A stretch of 64,000 nt of DNA from Telluria beijingensis (GTDB lineage: Bacteria > Pseudomonadota > Gammaproteobacteria > Burkholderiales > Burkholderiaceae_D). The stretch is taken from the NCBI RefSeq assembly GCF_030770395.1, contig NZ_CP132480.1:3153792-3217791 (forward strand), given 5' to 3'. This document shows positions 38,037 to 47,367 of this stretch, in pieces. How positions within the stretch are numbered: the first letter of the stretch is position 1; every line of letters starts with the position of its first letter. A model generated the notes under the pieces. That model was not told the origin of the DNA, did not search any database, and was given only the letters and a program-made list of their open reading frames with translations. The position numbers and the translations under genes were made by a program.

Positions 38037-39686
38037 CTATCCCGCCTTGCGCAGCGGCGCCGCCACCGCGTGCGGCCCCTGCTTGTGCTGCTTGAGCACC
38101 TGCTGGTGCAGCGCCGCCAGCGCCGGCAGCTTGGGATTGAGCGGGTCGAGCTTGCGCACATTGCCGATCAGGGCCGGCACCTGGGCGCCGAGCCGGTTGT
38201 CCCAGGCCTCGTGCTCGAGGCAGCGCAGCACCGCCAGCGCGGCATTGAAGGCCACCGCCGGATTGTTCGGCAGCTTGGTCGCCGCTTCGAGCATCAGGGT
38301 CACCGCGCCGCGATAGTCGCCGTTCTTGGCGCGCGCGGCGCCGCCGGCGACCAGGTCGACCACCTGCTGGCGGCTCTGCTGGGCCAGCGACTGCGCCAGC
38401 TCGCCCTTGCCGGCCTGCTCCAGCACGCCCATGGCGCGGGTGACCACGGCATCGTTCGAGGCATTGCTCATCACCTCGCGCACCAGTTCCGAAGCGCCCT
38501 CTTCGCGGCCGTTGTCGATGCAGGTGCGCGCCAGCTCCAGCTTGAGGTCGGCCGACAGGCCGGGCGCGTCCTTGCTGGCGGCAAGGGCCGTGCCCAGGGC
38601 CTCGCCCAGGCGCGCCTCGTTGCCGGTGTACTCGTGCACCAGGGACGAGGCAATCGCGCTGCATAGTGCCGTATTGTTGCGCCCGCCCATCGAGCGGTCG
38701 AGGTCGCGGATCACGGCAGCGGCGCCCACCGGATCGCCCTTGTGCACCAGCGCGCGCACCAGCTTGACGTGGTCTTCGGGGTCGCGGAATTCGGAGTACT
38801 TGGCCTTGCCCACCACCTGCCGCAGCGCTTTCTCGGCGGTGTCGACGTCGCCCGCCTCGAAGGCGGTGTCGGCCAGGGTGCGCAGGCGCCGCACTGCATG
38901 CGGCGAGACCGCCACCGCGTCTTCCAGCACCGCCTGCGACTTCTGCAGGTCGCCGACCGCGGCCTGGGTGCGCGCCAGCCAGTCATAGGCGTCGACGAAG
39001 TTGCGGTTGGTGTCGACCAGGTCTTCCAGGATCTCGCGCGCCTCGTCGTAGCGCTTGCGCACGAACAGGGTCTTGGCCAGGCCGAGCCGGGCCCAGGCGA
39101 TGGCCTTGATCTCGACCAGGTGACGGTAGATCGGTTCGGCCTGCTCGGCCTGGCCCAGGAACATGTGCAGCTCGGCGCGCAGGCGCAGGAAATCGACCGC
39201 ATAGCGCGTGTGCAGGCGCTGGCCCTCGATGCAGGCGGCGATCGCCTGCTCCTGGTCGCCCGCCTCCATCAGCGTGTACACCGGTAAAAAGGCGTTGCGC
39301 TTGTCGAGGGCGCGCGCGATGCGGTCCAGCAGGCGGTCGGCGGTGAACGGCTTGAGGATATAGTCGGTCGGCGCCAGCTCGGCGGCGCTGACCACCTTGC
39401 TGTGGTTGCCCTCGGCGGTGACCATGAAGAACATGGTGGCCAGGCGCATCAGCTTGTGGTGGCGCAAATCTTCGAGCAATTGCTGGCCGTCCTGGCCGCC
39501 TTCCAGGTCGTATTCGCACAGGATCATGTCGAACTGGCGCAGGCCGAGGTGCTTGACGGCCTGGTTGGAGGTGCTGGCGTGCTCGATCCGGGTCAGGCCG
39601 CACAGCGTGAGCATGCTGTGGATGCTGGCCCGCATTCCCGCGTGGGGTTCGATGATCAGGGCCGTCAGGCCTTCCAGTTCGTTCAT
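38037..39686 (-). CDS. response regulator with TPR repeats, altered phosphoacceptor
   Basis: 549 residues from MNELEGLTALIIEPHAG. Receiver domain 8-125, then helical TPR-type repeats to the end. Receiver residues: Thr90 (MVTAEG) and Lys112 (LKPF) are present, but the acceptor strand reads FDMILCEYDLEGG, so the place of the usual Asp (CDYNL in relatives) is Glu58. Glu there often mimics the phosphorylated state; Asp60 might substitute. It is two bases from the HDOD gene and surely co-expressed with it. The input kinase is not in the window. Confidence 0.87.
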   Translation of the reverse strand: MNELEGLTALIIEPHAGMRASIHSMLTLCGLTRIEHASTSNQAVKHLGLRQFDMILCEYDLEGGQDGQQLLEDLRHHKLMRLATMFFMVTAEGNHSKVVSAAELAPTDYILKPFTADRLLDRIARALDKRNAFLPVYTLMEAGDQEQAIAACIEGQRLHTRYAVDFLRLRAELHMFLGQAEQAEPIYRHLVEIKAIAWARLGLAKTLFVRKRYDEAREILEDLVDTNRNFVDAYDWLARTQAAVGDLQKSQAVLEDAVAVSPHAVRRLRTLADTAFEAGDVDTAEKALRQVVGKAKYSEFRDPEDHVKLVRALVHKGDPVGAAAVIRDLDRSMGGRNNTALCSAIASSLVHEYTGNEARLGEALGTALAASKDAPGLSADLKLELARTCIDNGREEGASELVREVMSNASNDAVVTRAMGVLEQAGKGELAQSLAQQSRQQVVDLVAGGAARAKNGDYRGAVTLMLEAATKLPNNPAVAFNAALAVLRCLEHEAWDNRLGAQVPALIGNVRKLDPLNPKLPALAALHQQVLKQHKQGPHAVAAPLRKAG

Positions 39687-39835
39687 GATGGTCCGTGTGA
39701 GCCTGCGTTGGGCATGGCGCCGCGGCTGCATGGGCGCGCGGCATCAGGCCAGTATATTACGGCGCAGAACGAAAATAATGAAATCGGGTAAGTACGTGAC
39801 ACCAGAATATGTCACAACGCCAAAAAACGACAGCC

Positions 39836-40822
39836 CTATTGGTCGGCCGCGGCCTGGCGCAAGGGCGACTGGCTGCCGTCGCACTCGGACTGGCTGGCGC
39901 CGTCGACGATGTTCTGGTAGCGCACCTCGTACCTGCCGGCCGCCAGCTTGTCGAAAGTAAAACTCGAGCGCTGCTGGACGAAGGCGTGGCGAACATTGGC
40001 GCGGCGCTCCAGGTCGTACAGCTTGACGAAGACCGGCGCCGCGTTGGCGCTGTTATCGATCGCGACCTGCATCTCGCCGCCTTCGTTGCCGACCGGGTAG
40101 CCGGGCAGGTAGGACGACTCGAGCGGCCAGGGGTCGCCGCTGGGCGCGGCGAGGGTTTGCAGGTCGGTGCTGCAGTCCGGGGCGCGGGCCGGGACCGCCA
40201 ACTGGGCGACGGCGAGCGCGCGCACCGCGGGCGGCGGGCCCTTGGCGCCGTCCGGCATGATGCGGCGGGCCCAGCTGTCGTTGCCGGGGTCGGTGCTGCC
40301 GGCGCTGCTTCCGGCACCCGCCTCGGGCGCCTCGGGGCGGCCAATCGCGATGCTTTCGGCCCGGGCGATGCCGCTCCAGGCCAGGGCGCTGGGGATGATG
40401 TCGGGCTGTTGTTCGATGGTCAGCACGGCGGCGACGGCGCCGGCCACGAAGCAGCCCGACAGGCCCAGCCACCAGCGCGGATCGCGCCACAGGCGCCTGC
40501 GGCGCGGTTTGGGATTCGGTTGCGCCTCCCCGTGCTCGCCATGCTTGCGCGGCTGGCCTTCCTTGGCGCTGGAACTTTCCAGCCACGCGACTTCCCATTC
40601 CTCGGAAGCGATCCATTCGTCGTGTTCCTTGCGGCGCACGGGATCGGACAGGACGTTATAGGCGGTGTTGACGACCGCCATGATGCGGGCCGATTTTTCA
40701 TCGCCCGGATTCTTGTCAGGATGATATTTCTGGCTCAGGGCCTTGTAGGATGCACGAATGACTTCCTGGGGCGCGTGACGCGACACCTTCAGGTTGTCAT
40801 AATGTGTGTGAATCTTGGCCAT
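39836..40822 (-). CDS. J-domain membrane protein
   Basis: 328 residues. J domain at residues 6-70 with HPD at 34-36 (YHPDKNPG). A basic stretch (PKPRRRRLWRD) precedes one transmembrane helix at about 118-137, and a ~190-residue C-terminal region follows with no zinc-finger or DnaJ C-domain. So a type III (DnaJ-like) co-chaperone anchored in the inner membrane, cytoplasmic N-terminus and probably periplasmic C-terminus. The client is unknown. Confidence 0.85.
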   Translation of the reverse strand: MAKIHTHYDNLKVSRHAPQEVIRASYKALSQKYHPDKNPGDEKSARIMAVVNTAYNVLSDPVRRKEHDEWIASEEWEVAWLESSSAKEGQPRKHGEHGEAQPNPKPRRRRLWRDPRWWLGLSGCFVAGAVAAVLTIEQQPDIIPSALAWSGIARAESIAIGRPEAPEAGAGSSAGSTDPGNDSWARRIMPDGAKGPPPAVRALAVAQLAVPARAPDCSTDLQTLAAPSGDPWPLESSYLPGYPVGNEGGEMQVAIDNSANAAPVFVKLYDLERRANVRHAFVQQRSSFTFDKLAAGRYEVRYQNIVDGASQSECDGSQSPLRQAAADQ

Positions 40823-40954
40823 GATCTGTCAAGTCTACCCGCTTCTGCCCTGCGCGTTCGGTCATCCTCGGCCGGTGCCCGTCGGTGTGACGGGGCGCGG
40901 GAATATCTCACAGCTTAGCCGGATTTGTGTCCGCTATGCAAGATATCAATCAGT

Positions 40955-42103
40955 CTACAGGCGGTGGCTGCGGTCCGCCCGCACGATTGGCTCGGGTAAT
41001 TCTACGCCCTGCCCGACCACCAGCACCTTGAACAACTCCCCCATTTCAGCAGGAGAAACCAGTTTTTGCACGGCCCGCGAATGGGGCAGGAACCGTTTCG
41101 CATCCTCGGGGTCGTTTTCCAGCAACAGCTCGCCGATGCCGGCGCCGAGCAGGAAGGCGGCCTGGCTCATATAGGCCAGCACCGGCAGGCCGGCATCCTG
41201 GGACGCCAGCGCCATCGCCGTGAAATCGACGTGGGCCGTGATGTCCTGCAGGCCGGGCAAATAGAAGGGGTCGGGATGCGCGTGATGGCGGTAATGGCAC
41301 ATCAGGGTGCCGCCGATGCGCTGGTCGAGGTAGAACTCGTGGGCCGGGAAACCGTAGTCGACCAGGATGGCGGCGCCGCGGCCGCCCGCGAACATCGCCG
41401 CCAGCGAACGCATGAAGCCGGCGCCGACCGGGTGCAGCTCGGTGACATAGCCCTCGATCATGTTCTCGTGATCGGGCACCTGGCGCGCCAGCTGCTGCTC
41501 CAGGTCTTCTCCCAATGGCGCCTGGACGAAGGCGAAGGCGCCGTCCTCGACCGTCACCATCTGCCGCCGCCAGCCGTCGGCGCTGCGGATCACCAGCTCG
41601 ACCGGCATGGCGTCGAGCACTTCGTTGGCCAGCACCACGCCGCTGAAGCTGTCCGGCATGGCGTCCAGCCAGCGCACTTGCGGCAGGTCGGCCAGGTTTT
41701 CCTGCTGGCGCGCGCGCAATTCGCCGGACAGTTCGATGATGGTGTAGGAGTTCACGGCAACGCCGCTGCGCGCCAGGGCGGTGAGCACGTCGCGCGCCAG
41801 GCGGCCGGTGCCGGCGCCGAACTCGATGATGTCGGGCGCGCTTTGGGCGATAATAGCGGCTGCCACGCGCGCCACGGCCGCCCCGAACAGCGGCGTCATC
41901 TCGGGCGCGGTGGTGAAATCGCCGTTGGCGCCCAGCTTCGATGCACCGCCGCTGTAGTAACCGAGCCTCGGCGCATAGAGCGCCAGTTCCATGAACCGTG
42001 AGAATGCGATCGCGCCGCCGTGCTGCGCGATATCGGCGGCCAGGAGGTCCTGGAGGGAATGGGACGCGGCCAGGGCGTCGCGGTCGGGTGCGGGCAGGGA
42101 CAT
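40955..42103 (-). CDS. MidA/NDUFAF7-like SAM-dependent methyltransferase
   Basis: 382 residues from MSLPAPDRDALAASH; an upstream ATG at 42151 is possible. SAM site DIIEFGAGTGRLARDVL, then VVLANEVLDAMPVE and ILVDYGFPAHEFY, all typical of the DUF185 family. In mitochondria the relative NDUFAF7 methylates an arginine of complex I; bacterial substrates are not established. Divergent from the SDR-folB-ttcA operon with about 57 bases between starts. Confidence 0.86.
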   Translation of the reverse strand: MSLPAPDRDALAASHSLQDLLAADIAQHGGAIAFSRFMELALYAPRLGYYSGGASKLGANGDFTTAPEMTPLFGAAVARVAAAIIAQSAPDIIEFGAGTGRLARDVLTALARSGVAVNSYTIIELSGELRARQQENLADLPQVRWLDAMPDSFSGVVLANEVLDAMPVELVIRSADGWRRQMVTVEDGAFAFVQAPLGEDLEQQLARQVPDHENMIEGYVTELHPVGAGFMRSLAAMFAGGRGAAILVDYGFPAHEFYLDQRIGGTLMCHYRHHAHPDPFYLPGLQDITAHVDFTAMALASQDAGLPVLAYMSQAAFLLGAGIGELLLENDPEDAKRFLPHSRAVQKLVSPAEMGELFKVLVVGQGVELPEPIVRADRSHRL

Positions 42104-42160
42104 GCCGGCATTGTAGCCAGAATAGCTTTTATCAACAATTAACGCCCTCATGGAACCACG

Positions 42161-42964
42161 ATGACGGAAAGCACCTCGACTTCCCTGTCCCCGGTCGCGC
42201 TCGTGACCGGCGCCGGCCGCCGCCTGGGGCGCGCGATCGCGCTCGGCCTCGCCGGCGCCGGCTGGGACGTCGCGCTGCACTACCGCCATTCCGAGCGCGA
42301 TGCGATCGCGACCCGCGACGCCATCCTGGCGCTGGGCCGGCGCGCGGCGCTGCTGCAATGCGACCTGGCCGACGAGGCGGCGGTGCGGCAGCTGGTGGAT
42401 CGCGCGCGCGCGGCGCTGGGCCCGGTCTCTTGCATCGTCAACAATGCTTCGTTGTTCGAACACGACAGCGCCACCGATTTTTCGCCGGCGCTGCTGGCGA
42501 CCCATATGCAGGCGAACGTGGCCGCCCCGCTGCTGCTGGCCCAGGCGCTGCATGCGGCCACGCCGGATGGCGGCCAGGCCGTCGTCGTCAACTTGCTGGA
42601 CCAGAAACTGTACAATCTCAACCCGGATTTTCTGTCGTACACGCTGTCCAAGGCGGCCCTGCAGGCGGCGACCACGATGCTGGCGCAGGCGCTGGCGCCG
42701 AAGCTGCGCGTGGTCGGCGTGGCGCCCGGCATCACGCTGGTCTCGGGCGACCAGACCGAGGAAGGCTTCGCCGAGGCGCACCGCATGACGCCGCTGGGGC
42801 GATCCTCGACCCCGCAGGACATCGCCGACGCCGTCGTGTATGCCGCCACGGCGCGCGCCCTGACCGGCACCACCCTGCTGGTCGACGGCGGCCAGCACCT
42901 GATGCCGCTGGCGCGCGACGTGATGTTCCTGACCGAATCACCCAACACATCAAAGAAGGCTTAA
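42161..42964 (+). CDS. short-chain dehydrogenase, probably pteridine reductase-like
   Basis: 267 residues. NADP motif [13 protein letters not shown] (the Arg pair suits NADPH), [11 protein letters not shown], catalytic YTLSKAAL, and [12 protein letters not shown]. The NNAS.FE and late G.P motif set resembles FolM/PTR1 dihydropteridine reductases, and the next gene is folB two bases away, so a role in folate or pterin reduction is likely but not proved. Confidence 0.85.
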   Translation: MTESTSTSLSPVALVTGAGRRLGRAIALGLAGAGWDVALHYRHSERDAIATRDAILALGRRAALLQCDLADEAAVRQLVDRARAALGPVSCIVNNASLFEHDSATDFSPALLATHMQANVAAPLLLAQALHAATPDGGQAVVVNLLDQKLYNLNPDFLSYTLSKAALQAATTMLAQALAPKLRVVGVAPGITLVSGDQTEEGFAEAHRMTPLGRSSTPQDIADAVVYAATARALTGTTLLVDGGQHLMPLARDVMFLTESPNTSKKA

Positions 42965-42966
42965 CC

Positions 42967-43365
42967 ATGTTGTCCGCCCTGTCCCACCCGAGCTTGCGCG
43001 ATTGCCGCCGGCTGTTCCTGCGCAATTACGAAGTGATGATCAATATCGGCGTGCACGATTTCGAGAAGAAGGGCGAGCAGCGTGTCCTGATCAATGTCGA
43101 GCTGTACATTCCGCTGGAGCTGTCGACGCCGAAGGCCGACCAGCTGGCCGAAGTGGTCGACTACGATTTCATGCGCGAGACCATCGCCCAGCGCATCGCC
43201 CGCGGCCACATCCACCTGCAGGAAACCCTGTGCGACGACGTGGTCAAGGCGATGCTGGCGCACCCGCGCGTGCGCGCCGCCGGCGTCTCGACGATGAAGC
43301 CGGACGTGTATGCCGATTGCGAAGGCGTCGGCGTCGAAGTATTCCAGATCAAGGAAGCAGCATGA
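42967..43365 (+). CDS. folB: dihydroneopterin aldolase
   Basis: 132 residues from [17 protein letters not shown]. FolB motifs: [23 protein letters not shown] (split over the N-terminal strand), [10 protein letters not shown] and VEVFQIKEA at the end. It cleaves dihydroneopterin to 6-hydroxymethyl-dihydropterin in folate synthesis. Start two bases after the SDR stop; overlaps ttcA by four bases. Confidence 0.9.
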   Translation: MLSALSHPSLRDCRRLFLRNYEVMINIGVHDFEKKGEQRVLINVELYIPLELSTPKADQLAEVVDYDFMRETIAQRIARGHIHLQETLCDDVVKAMLAHPRVRAAGVSTMKPDVYADCEGVGVEVFQIKEAA

Positions 43366-44315
43366 ACGAAACGGTTATCGAACGCGTCGTGGAAGCGGAT
43401 TTCCCGACCGCGGGCGCCGACGTCAACGTCGACGTCAAGAAGCAGGAAAAGATCGCCCACGAGAACAACAAGCTGCACAAGCGCCTGTGCCGCCTGGTCG
43501 GCCAGGCGATCGGCGACTTCAATATGATCGAGGACGGCGACAAGGTGATGGTCTGCCTGTCGGGCGGCAAGGACAGCTATGCCCTGCTCGACATCCTGAT
43601 GACGCTGCGCGAGCGCGCGCCGATCCACTTCGACATCGTCGCGGTCAACCTCGACCAGAAGCAGCCGAACTTCCCGGCCCACATCCTGCCGGCCTACCTC
43701 GACAAGCTCGGCGTGCCCTACCACATCGAGAACCAGGACACCTACAGCATCGTCAAGCGCCTGGTCCCGGAAGGCAAGACCACCTGCTCGCTGTGCTCGC
43801 GCCTGCGACGCGGCATCCTGTACCGCGTGGCGGACGAGCTCGGCTGCAACAAGATCGCCCTGGGCCACCACCGCGACGACATCCTGGAGACCTTCTTCCT
43901 GAACATGTTCTTTGGCGGGAAGCTGAAGGGCATGCCGGCCAAGCTGGTGTCGGACGACGGCAAGCACATGGTGATCCGCCCGATGGCCTATGTGAAGGAA
44001 GCCGATACCGAGCGCTATGCCGAGGTGAAGGGCTTCCCGATCATTCCGTGCGACCTGTGCGGCTCGCAGGAAAACCTGCAGCGCAAGCAGATCAAGAACA
44101 TGCTGCGCGAATGGGAAAAGAAACATCCGGGCCGGGTCGAGAATACCTTCTCGGCGCTGTCGACCGTGGTGCCGTCGCATTTGCAGGATCGGGATCTGTT
44201 CGACTTCGTCGGGCTGAAGACCGATGGCGTGCCGAATCCGCTGGGGGATATTGCCTTCGATGAGGAGCCGTGTTCGACGCCGGCGGCGAAGACGATTTCG
44301 TTGACGCAGCTGTAA
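43362..44315 (+). CDS. ttcA: tRNA 2-thiocytidine(32) synthetase
   Basis: 317 residues. PP-loop ATPase motif [13 protein letters not shown], the paired cysteines [11 protein letters not shown] that bind the 4Fe-4S cluster, and [16 protein letters not shown]. It thiolates cytidine 32 in some tRNAs. The start overlaps the folB stop (ATGA). Confidence 0.95.
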   Translation: MNETVIERVVEADFPTAGADVNVDVKKQEKIAHENNKLHKRLCRLVGQAIGDFNMIEDGDKVMVCLSGGKDSYALLDILMTLRERAPIHFDIVAVNLDQKQPNFPAHILPAYLDKLGVPYHIENQDTYSIVKRLVPEGKTTCSLCSRLRRGILYRVADELGCNKIALGHHRDDILETFFLNMFFGGKLKGMPAKLVSDDGKHMVIRPMAYVKEADTERYAEVKGFPIIPCDLCGSQENLQRKQIKNMLREWEKKHPGRVENTFSALSTVVPSHLQDRDLFDFVGLKTDGVPNPLGDIAFDEEPCSTPAAKTISLTQL

Positions 44316-44345
44316 GCGCGACAAAAACGCGGCGTTTGAAAGCAG

Positions 44346-44446
44346 GTAGGGTGGACGGGTTTCCCGTCCACGCGTTCAAACAACGCAAACGTTGCCACAT
44401 CGCGCCCGTGATTTGAACGCGTGGGCGGCAGAGCCGCCCACCCTAC
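44346..44446. repeat. paired dispersed palindrome, family B
   Basis: Left hairpin GTAGGGTGGACGGG/CCCGTCCACGCGTTCAAA and right hairpin TTTGAACGCGTGGGCGGC/GCCGCCCACCCTAC; outer ends are complementary too, so the whole 101 bases can fold on itself. It lies after ttcA. GTAGG at the outer ends recalls REP elements. Confidence 0.85.
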
Positions 44447-44497
44447 GACGCACAGCCATGCTACGCTGGCTGCCTGTCCACCTTCGGGAAAACTGCA

Positions 44498-45031
44498 ATG
44501 GGCCTGCCTTCGATCCACCTCGCACGCATATCGCGACACCTCCTGCTGTCCCTTGCCGTTCTCGTCCCAAGCATGGCCTTCGCCGAGCCAAGCGCGATCT
44601 ACCTCGTCCGCCACGGCGAAAAAGCCAGCCTTGGCCAGGACCCCGCCCTCACTCCGCAAGGCCAGCTACGCGCGCAAAACATCGCCGCCATCCTGCACCG
44701 CAGCGGCATCCAGGCCATCTTCAGCACCCCGACCACGCGCACGCTGCAGACCGCGCAACCGCTGGCGCAGCGGCTCGGGCTGAAGGTCGAGCGCTATGAC
44801 CCGGCCAAGCCACAGGCGCTGGTCGACAAGGTCAAGGCGCTGCACGGCGCCGTGCTGGTCGTCGGGCACTCGAACACCTTGCCGGAACTGGTGCGGCTGT
44901 TCGGCGGCGAGCCGGGCGCCGACATCGCCGACGACGAATACGACCGCCTCTACCAGCTGGCGCCCGGTCCCGGCGGCGCGCCCAGGACAGTCTTGATGAG
45001 CTCGCTACCGGCGCCCGGCAACACGCCTTGA
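44498..45031 (+). CDS. periplasmic histidine phosphatase
   Basis: 177 residues. Signal peptide 1-29 (HLLLSLAVLVPSMAFAEP). Phosphoglycerate-mutase fold: catalytic LVRHGEKA, TPTTRTLQTAQPLA, and VVGHSNTLPELV. Close in size to SixA and Ais-type exported phosphatases. Substrate unknown. Confidence 0.88.
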   Translation: MGLPSIHLARISRHLLLSLAVLVPSMAFAEPSAIYLVRHGEKASLGQDPALTPQGQLRAQNIAAILHRSGIQAIFSTPTTRTLQTAQPLAQRLGLKVERYDPAKPQALVDKVKALHGAVLVVGHSNTLPELVRLFGGEPGADIADDEYDRLYQLAPGPGGAPRTVLMSSLPAPGNTP

Positions 45032-45169
45032 CGAACCGGTGCGGCATTCTGACAACAGCTTCTGTCTTATAATTTCCACAACCAAACATTGTCGCAAAAT
45101 TGTATCGACCAAAGATCGAATGCCCGATAGCATCAGTATTTCTGTGCGAACAATATCGGGAGATTCACC

Positions 45170-46396
45170 GTGGACCTGTCGCAGGCGCGTTTCGACTGCA
45201 TCGTCAATCTCATCTACGACACATTGGACGACCGCGCTGCCTGGCGCTGCATGCTCGACAGCGTGCATGAAGCGATTGGTGGCCGCGCCGTCCACATGCT
45301 CGGCTTCGACGGCGAGCGCGGCGCGCTGTCGTACAGCGACGGCGCCGCCATGGCGCCGCAGATCGACCTCGAATACATCCAGAAGTACCAGTTCATCGAC
45401 CCGCGCGTGGGCTTGCTGCGACAGCAATCCACCAGCGGCTGGCTGCACTGCCATGAGCATTTCGACGACGGTTTCGCCGCCGACCATCCCTTCTACCAGG
45501 AATTCCTGATCCCGCACGGGGCGCGCTATGTCTCGGCCTGCAAGCTGGTCGAGTCGCCCGAGGCGACCGTGATCCTGTCCTGCCTGCGCAGCAGCGACGA
45601 GGGCCCGCTGCCGCTCGAAGTAGTGGCCTTCCTCGACCGCCTGCGGCCGCATATGGAGCGTGCGGTGCGCCTTGGCCTGGCGCAGTTCGTGTACTCGACC
45701 CAGGCGCTGGTGGGCCATGCCCTGGTCGACAAGCTGCGCCAGCCGGTGATGCTCGTGACCGCGCATGGCGACGTGGTGCTGGCCAACGAGGCCGCGCGTG
45801 GCCTGCTCGCCGCCACCGGCCTGGTGCAGGTGGCCGATGGCAAGCTGGTACTTCCCCAGCGCTATCGCACCTCCTTCCTGATGCAGTGCGGCGAGCTGGA
45901 AACCCAGGTGCGCCACGCCATCGCCCAGGGCATCCCCGACAACAAGGAGTCGCGCGCGCTGCACATGCGCAGCGAAGCGGGCGCCGCACCCGATACGCTG
46001 TATGCCTTCTTTACCATGCTGACGCCGGAGAACACGCTCGGCAGCTTCGGCCTGCGTCCGCTGGTGATGCTGTTCTTCTACCACCCGACCTCGGCCCAGG
46101 AAATCGATTCGGCCCTGCTCACCGCCGCCTTCGGCCTGTCGCACGCCGAATGCCGGATCGCCTCGATGCTGGCCGACGGCATGCCGCTCAAGACCATCGC
46201 CGACCTGCTCGGCGTGCAGTACGACACGGTGCGCAAGCAGCTGCTGTCGATCTACCAGAAAACCGCGACCAACCGCCAACCCGAGCTGGTGCGGCTGTTG
46301 ATGAACCTGCCGGCGTCGGCGGTGCAGCGCGCTCTCGCGACCGCCGATGGCGGCGGCAAGCGGCTCGAAGGCTCGGCAAGCGGAGGACCCGCATGA
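45170..46396 (+). CDS. LuxR-family transcriptional regulator
   Basis: 408 residues with a GTG start, fixed by GGGAG eight bases before. The N-terminal ~300 residues look like a sensor (PAS/GAF-like) region without a clear family. The C-terminal LuxR HTH lies at about 318-365 (LSHAECRIASMLADGMPLK, TIADLLGVQYDTVRKQLLSI). The stop overlaps the start of a glycosyltransferase gene (ATGA), so the two are made together. Ligand and targets unknown. Confidence 0.85.
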   Translation: MDLSQARFDCIVNLIYDTLDDRAAWRCMLDSVHEAIGGRAVHMLGFDGERGALSYSDGAAMAPQIDLEYIQKYQFIDPRVGLLRQQSTSGWLHCHEHFDDGFAADHPFYQEFLIPHGARYVSACKLVESPEATVILSCLRSSDEGPLPLEVVAFLDRLRPHMERAVRLGLAQFVYSTQALVGHALVDKLRQPVMLVTAHGDVVLANEAARGLLAATGLVQVADGKLVLPQRYRTSFLMQCGELETQVRHAIAQGIPDNKESRALHMRSEAGAAPDTLYAFFTMLTPENTLGSFGLRPLVMLFFYHPTSAQEIDSALLTAAFGLSHAECRIASMLADGMPLKTIADLLGVQYDTVRKQLLSIYQKTATNRQPELVRLLMNLPASAVQRALATADGGGKRLEGSASGGPA

Positions 46397-47343
46397 GCGG
46401 CGCCATCTTCGTCAGCATCGCCTCCTACCTCGACCCGATGCTGTTCTTCACCCTCAACGACGCCTTCGCCAAGGCCGCCCGTCCCGACCTGGTGCGCGTC
46501 GGTGTCGTCGACCAGCACCTCGAGGACCAGCGCGCCGCGATCGAAGCCCTGCCGCAGGCGCGCCAGATACGCTACGTCCACCTGCATCCGCAAGACACGC
46601 TCGGCGTGTGCTGGGCGCGCAGCATCGGTTTCTCGCTGTACGACGGCGAAGAGTTCGTGCTGCAGGTCGATTCGCACACGCTGTTCGAGCCGGGCTGGGA
46701 CGAGCAGCTGCGCGCGCTGCACCGGCAACTGCTGGCGCGCTCCGCCAGGCCGGTAATCAGTACCTATCCCTACCGCTTCGACATGGTCGACGGCGAGCCG
46801 CAGTACACGCCGAGCGCCGGCCATACGGCGCTGGTGCTGCGTCCACATCCCGAAAAGGCGCTGGCGCCGGACGACGCCGTGCTGCGCTTCATGGCGCGCC
46901 ACCTGTTCACCAGCGAGCCGGTGATGGGCTGCCACGTCTCGGCCGGCTTCCTGTTCGCGGCCGGCGCCTTCATCGAGGAAGTGCCCTACGATCCCTGGCT
47001 GTACTTCCATGGCGAGGAACAGAGCCTGGCGGTACGCGCCTTCACCCGCGGCTGGGACATCTATCACCCCCTCACCACGCCGGTCTACCACCTGTACAAG
47101 ACCGAGGGCACGCCCTACGCCACCCACCACTGGCATGGCGAGACCGAGGCCCGGCGCGCGTTCGGCTCGGCCTACCTCACCGAGCGCGCGAAACAGCGCC
47201 TGAACCGCCTGTTGATGGGCGACGGCCTGCCCGGCGCCTATGGCCTGGGCAGCGCGCGCACGCTGGCCCAGTATGCGGAGCTGAGCGGGATCGACTACGC
47301 CAGGTGCACCATCGACGATCCCTTCGACGGCAAGCTGTGTTGA
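46393..47343 (+). CDS. GlcNAc-transferase-like glycosyltransferase
   Basis: 316 residues. It fits the family of Skp1-type UDP-GlcNAc transferases (PF11397): IFVSIASYLDPMLFFTLNDA at the start, LGVCWARSIGFSLYDGEEFV, the metal-binding QVDSHTLFEPGWDEQL, HVSAGFLFAAGAFIEEVPYDP, and YFHGEEQSLAVRAFTRGWD. Members add sugar to hydroxyproline or other polypeptide residues. Coupled to the LuxR gene and convergent with the giant secreted protein gene, which is a possible acceptor; that is inference. Confidence 0.85.
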   Translation: MSGAIFVSIASYLDPMLFFTLNDAFAKAARPDLVRVGVVDQHLEDQRAAIEALPQARQIRYVHLHPQDTLGVCWARSIGFSLYDGEEFVLQVDSHTLFEPGWDEQLRALHRQLLARSARPVISTYPYRFDMVDGEPQYTPSAGHTALVLRPHPEKALAPDDAVLRFMARHLFTSEPVMGCHVSAGFLFAAGAFIEEVPYDPWLYFHGEEQSLAVRAFTRGWDIYHPLTTPVYHLYKTEGTPYATHHWHGETEARRAFGSAYLTERAKQRLNRLLMGDGLPGAYGLGSARTLAQYAELSGIDYARCTIDDPFDGKLC

Positions 47344-47367
47344 AGCCTGCCGTCGTCGCTGCCCGGC

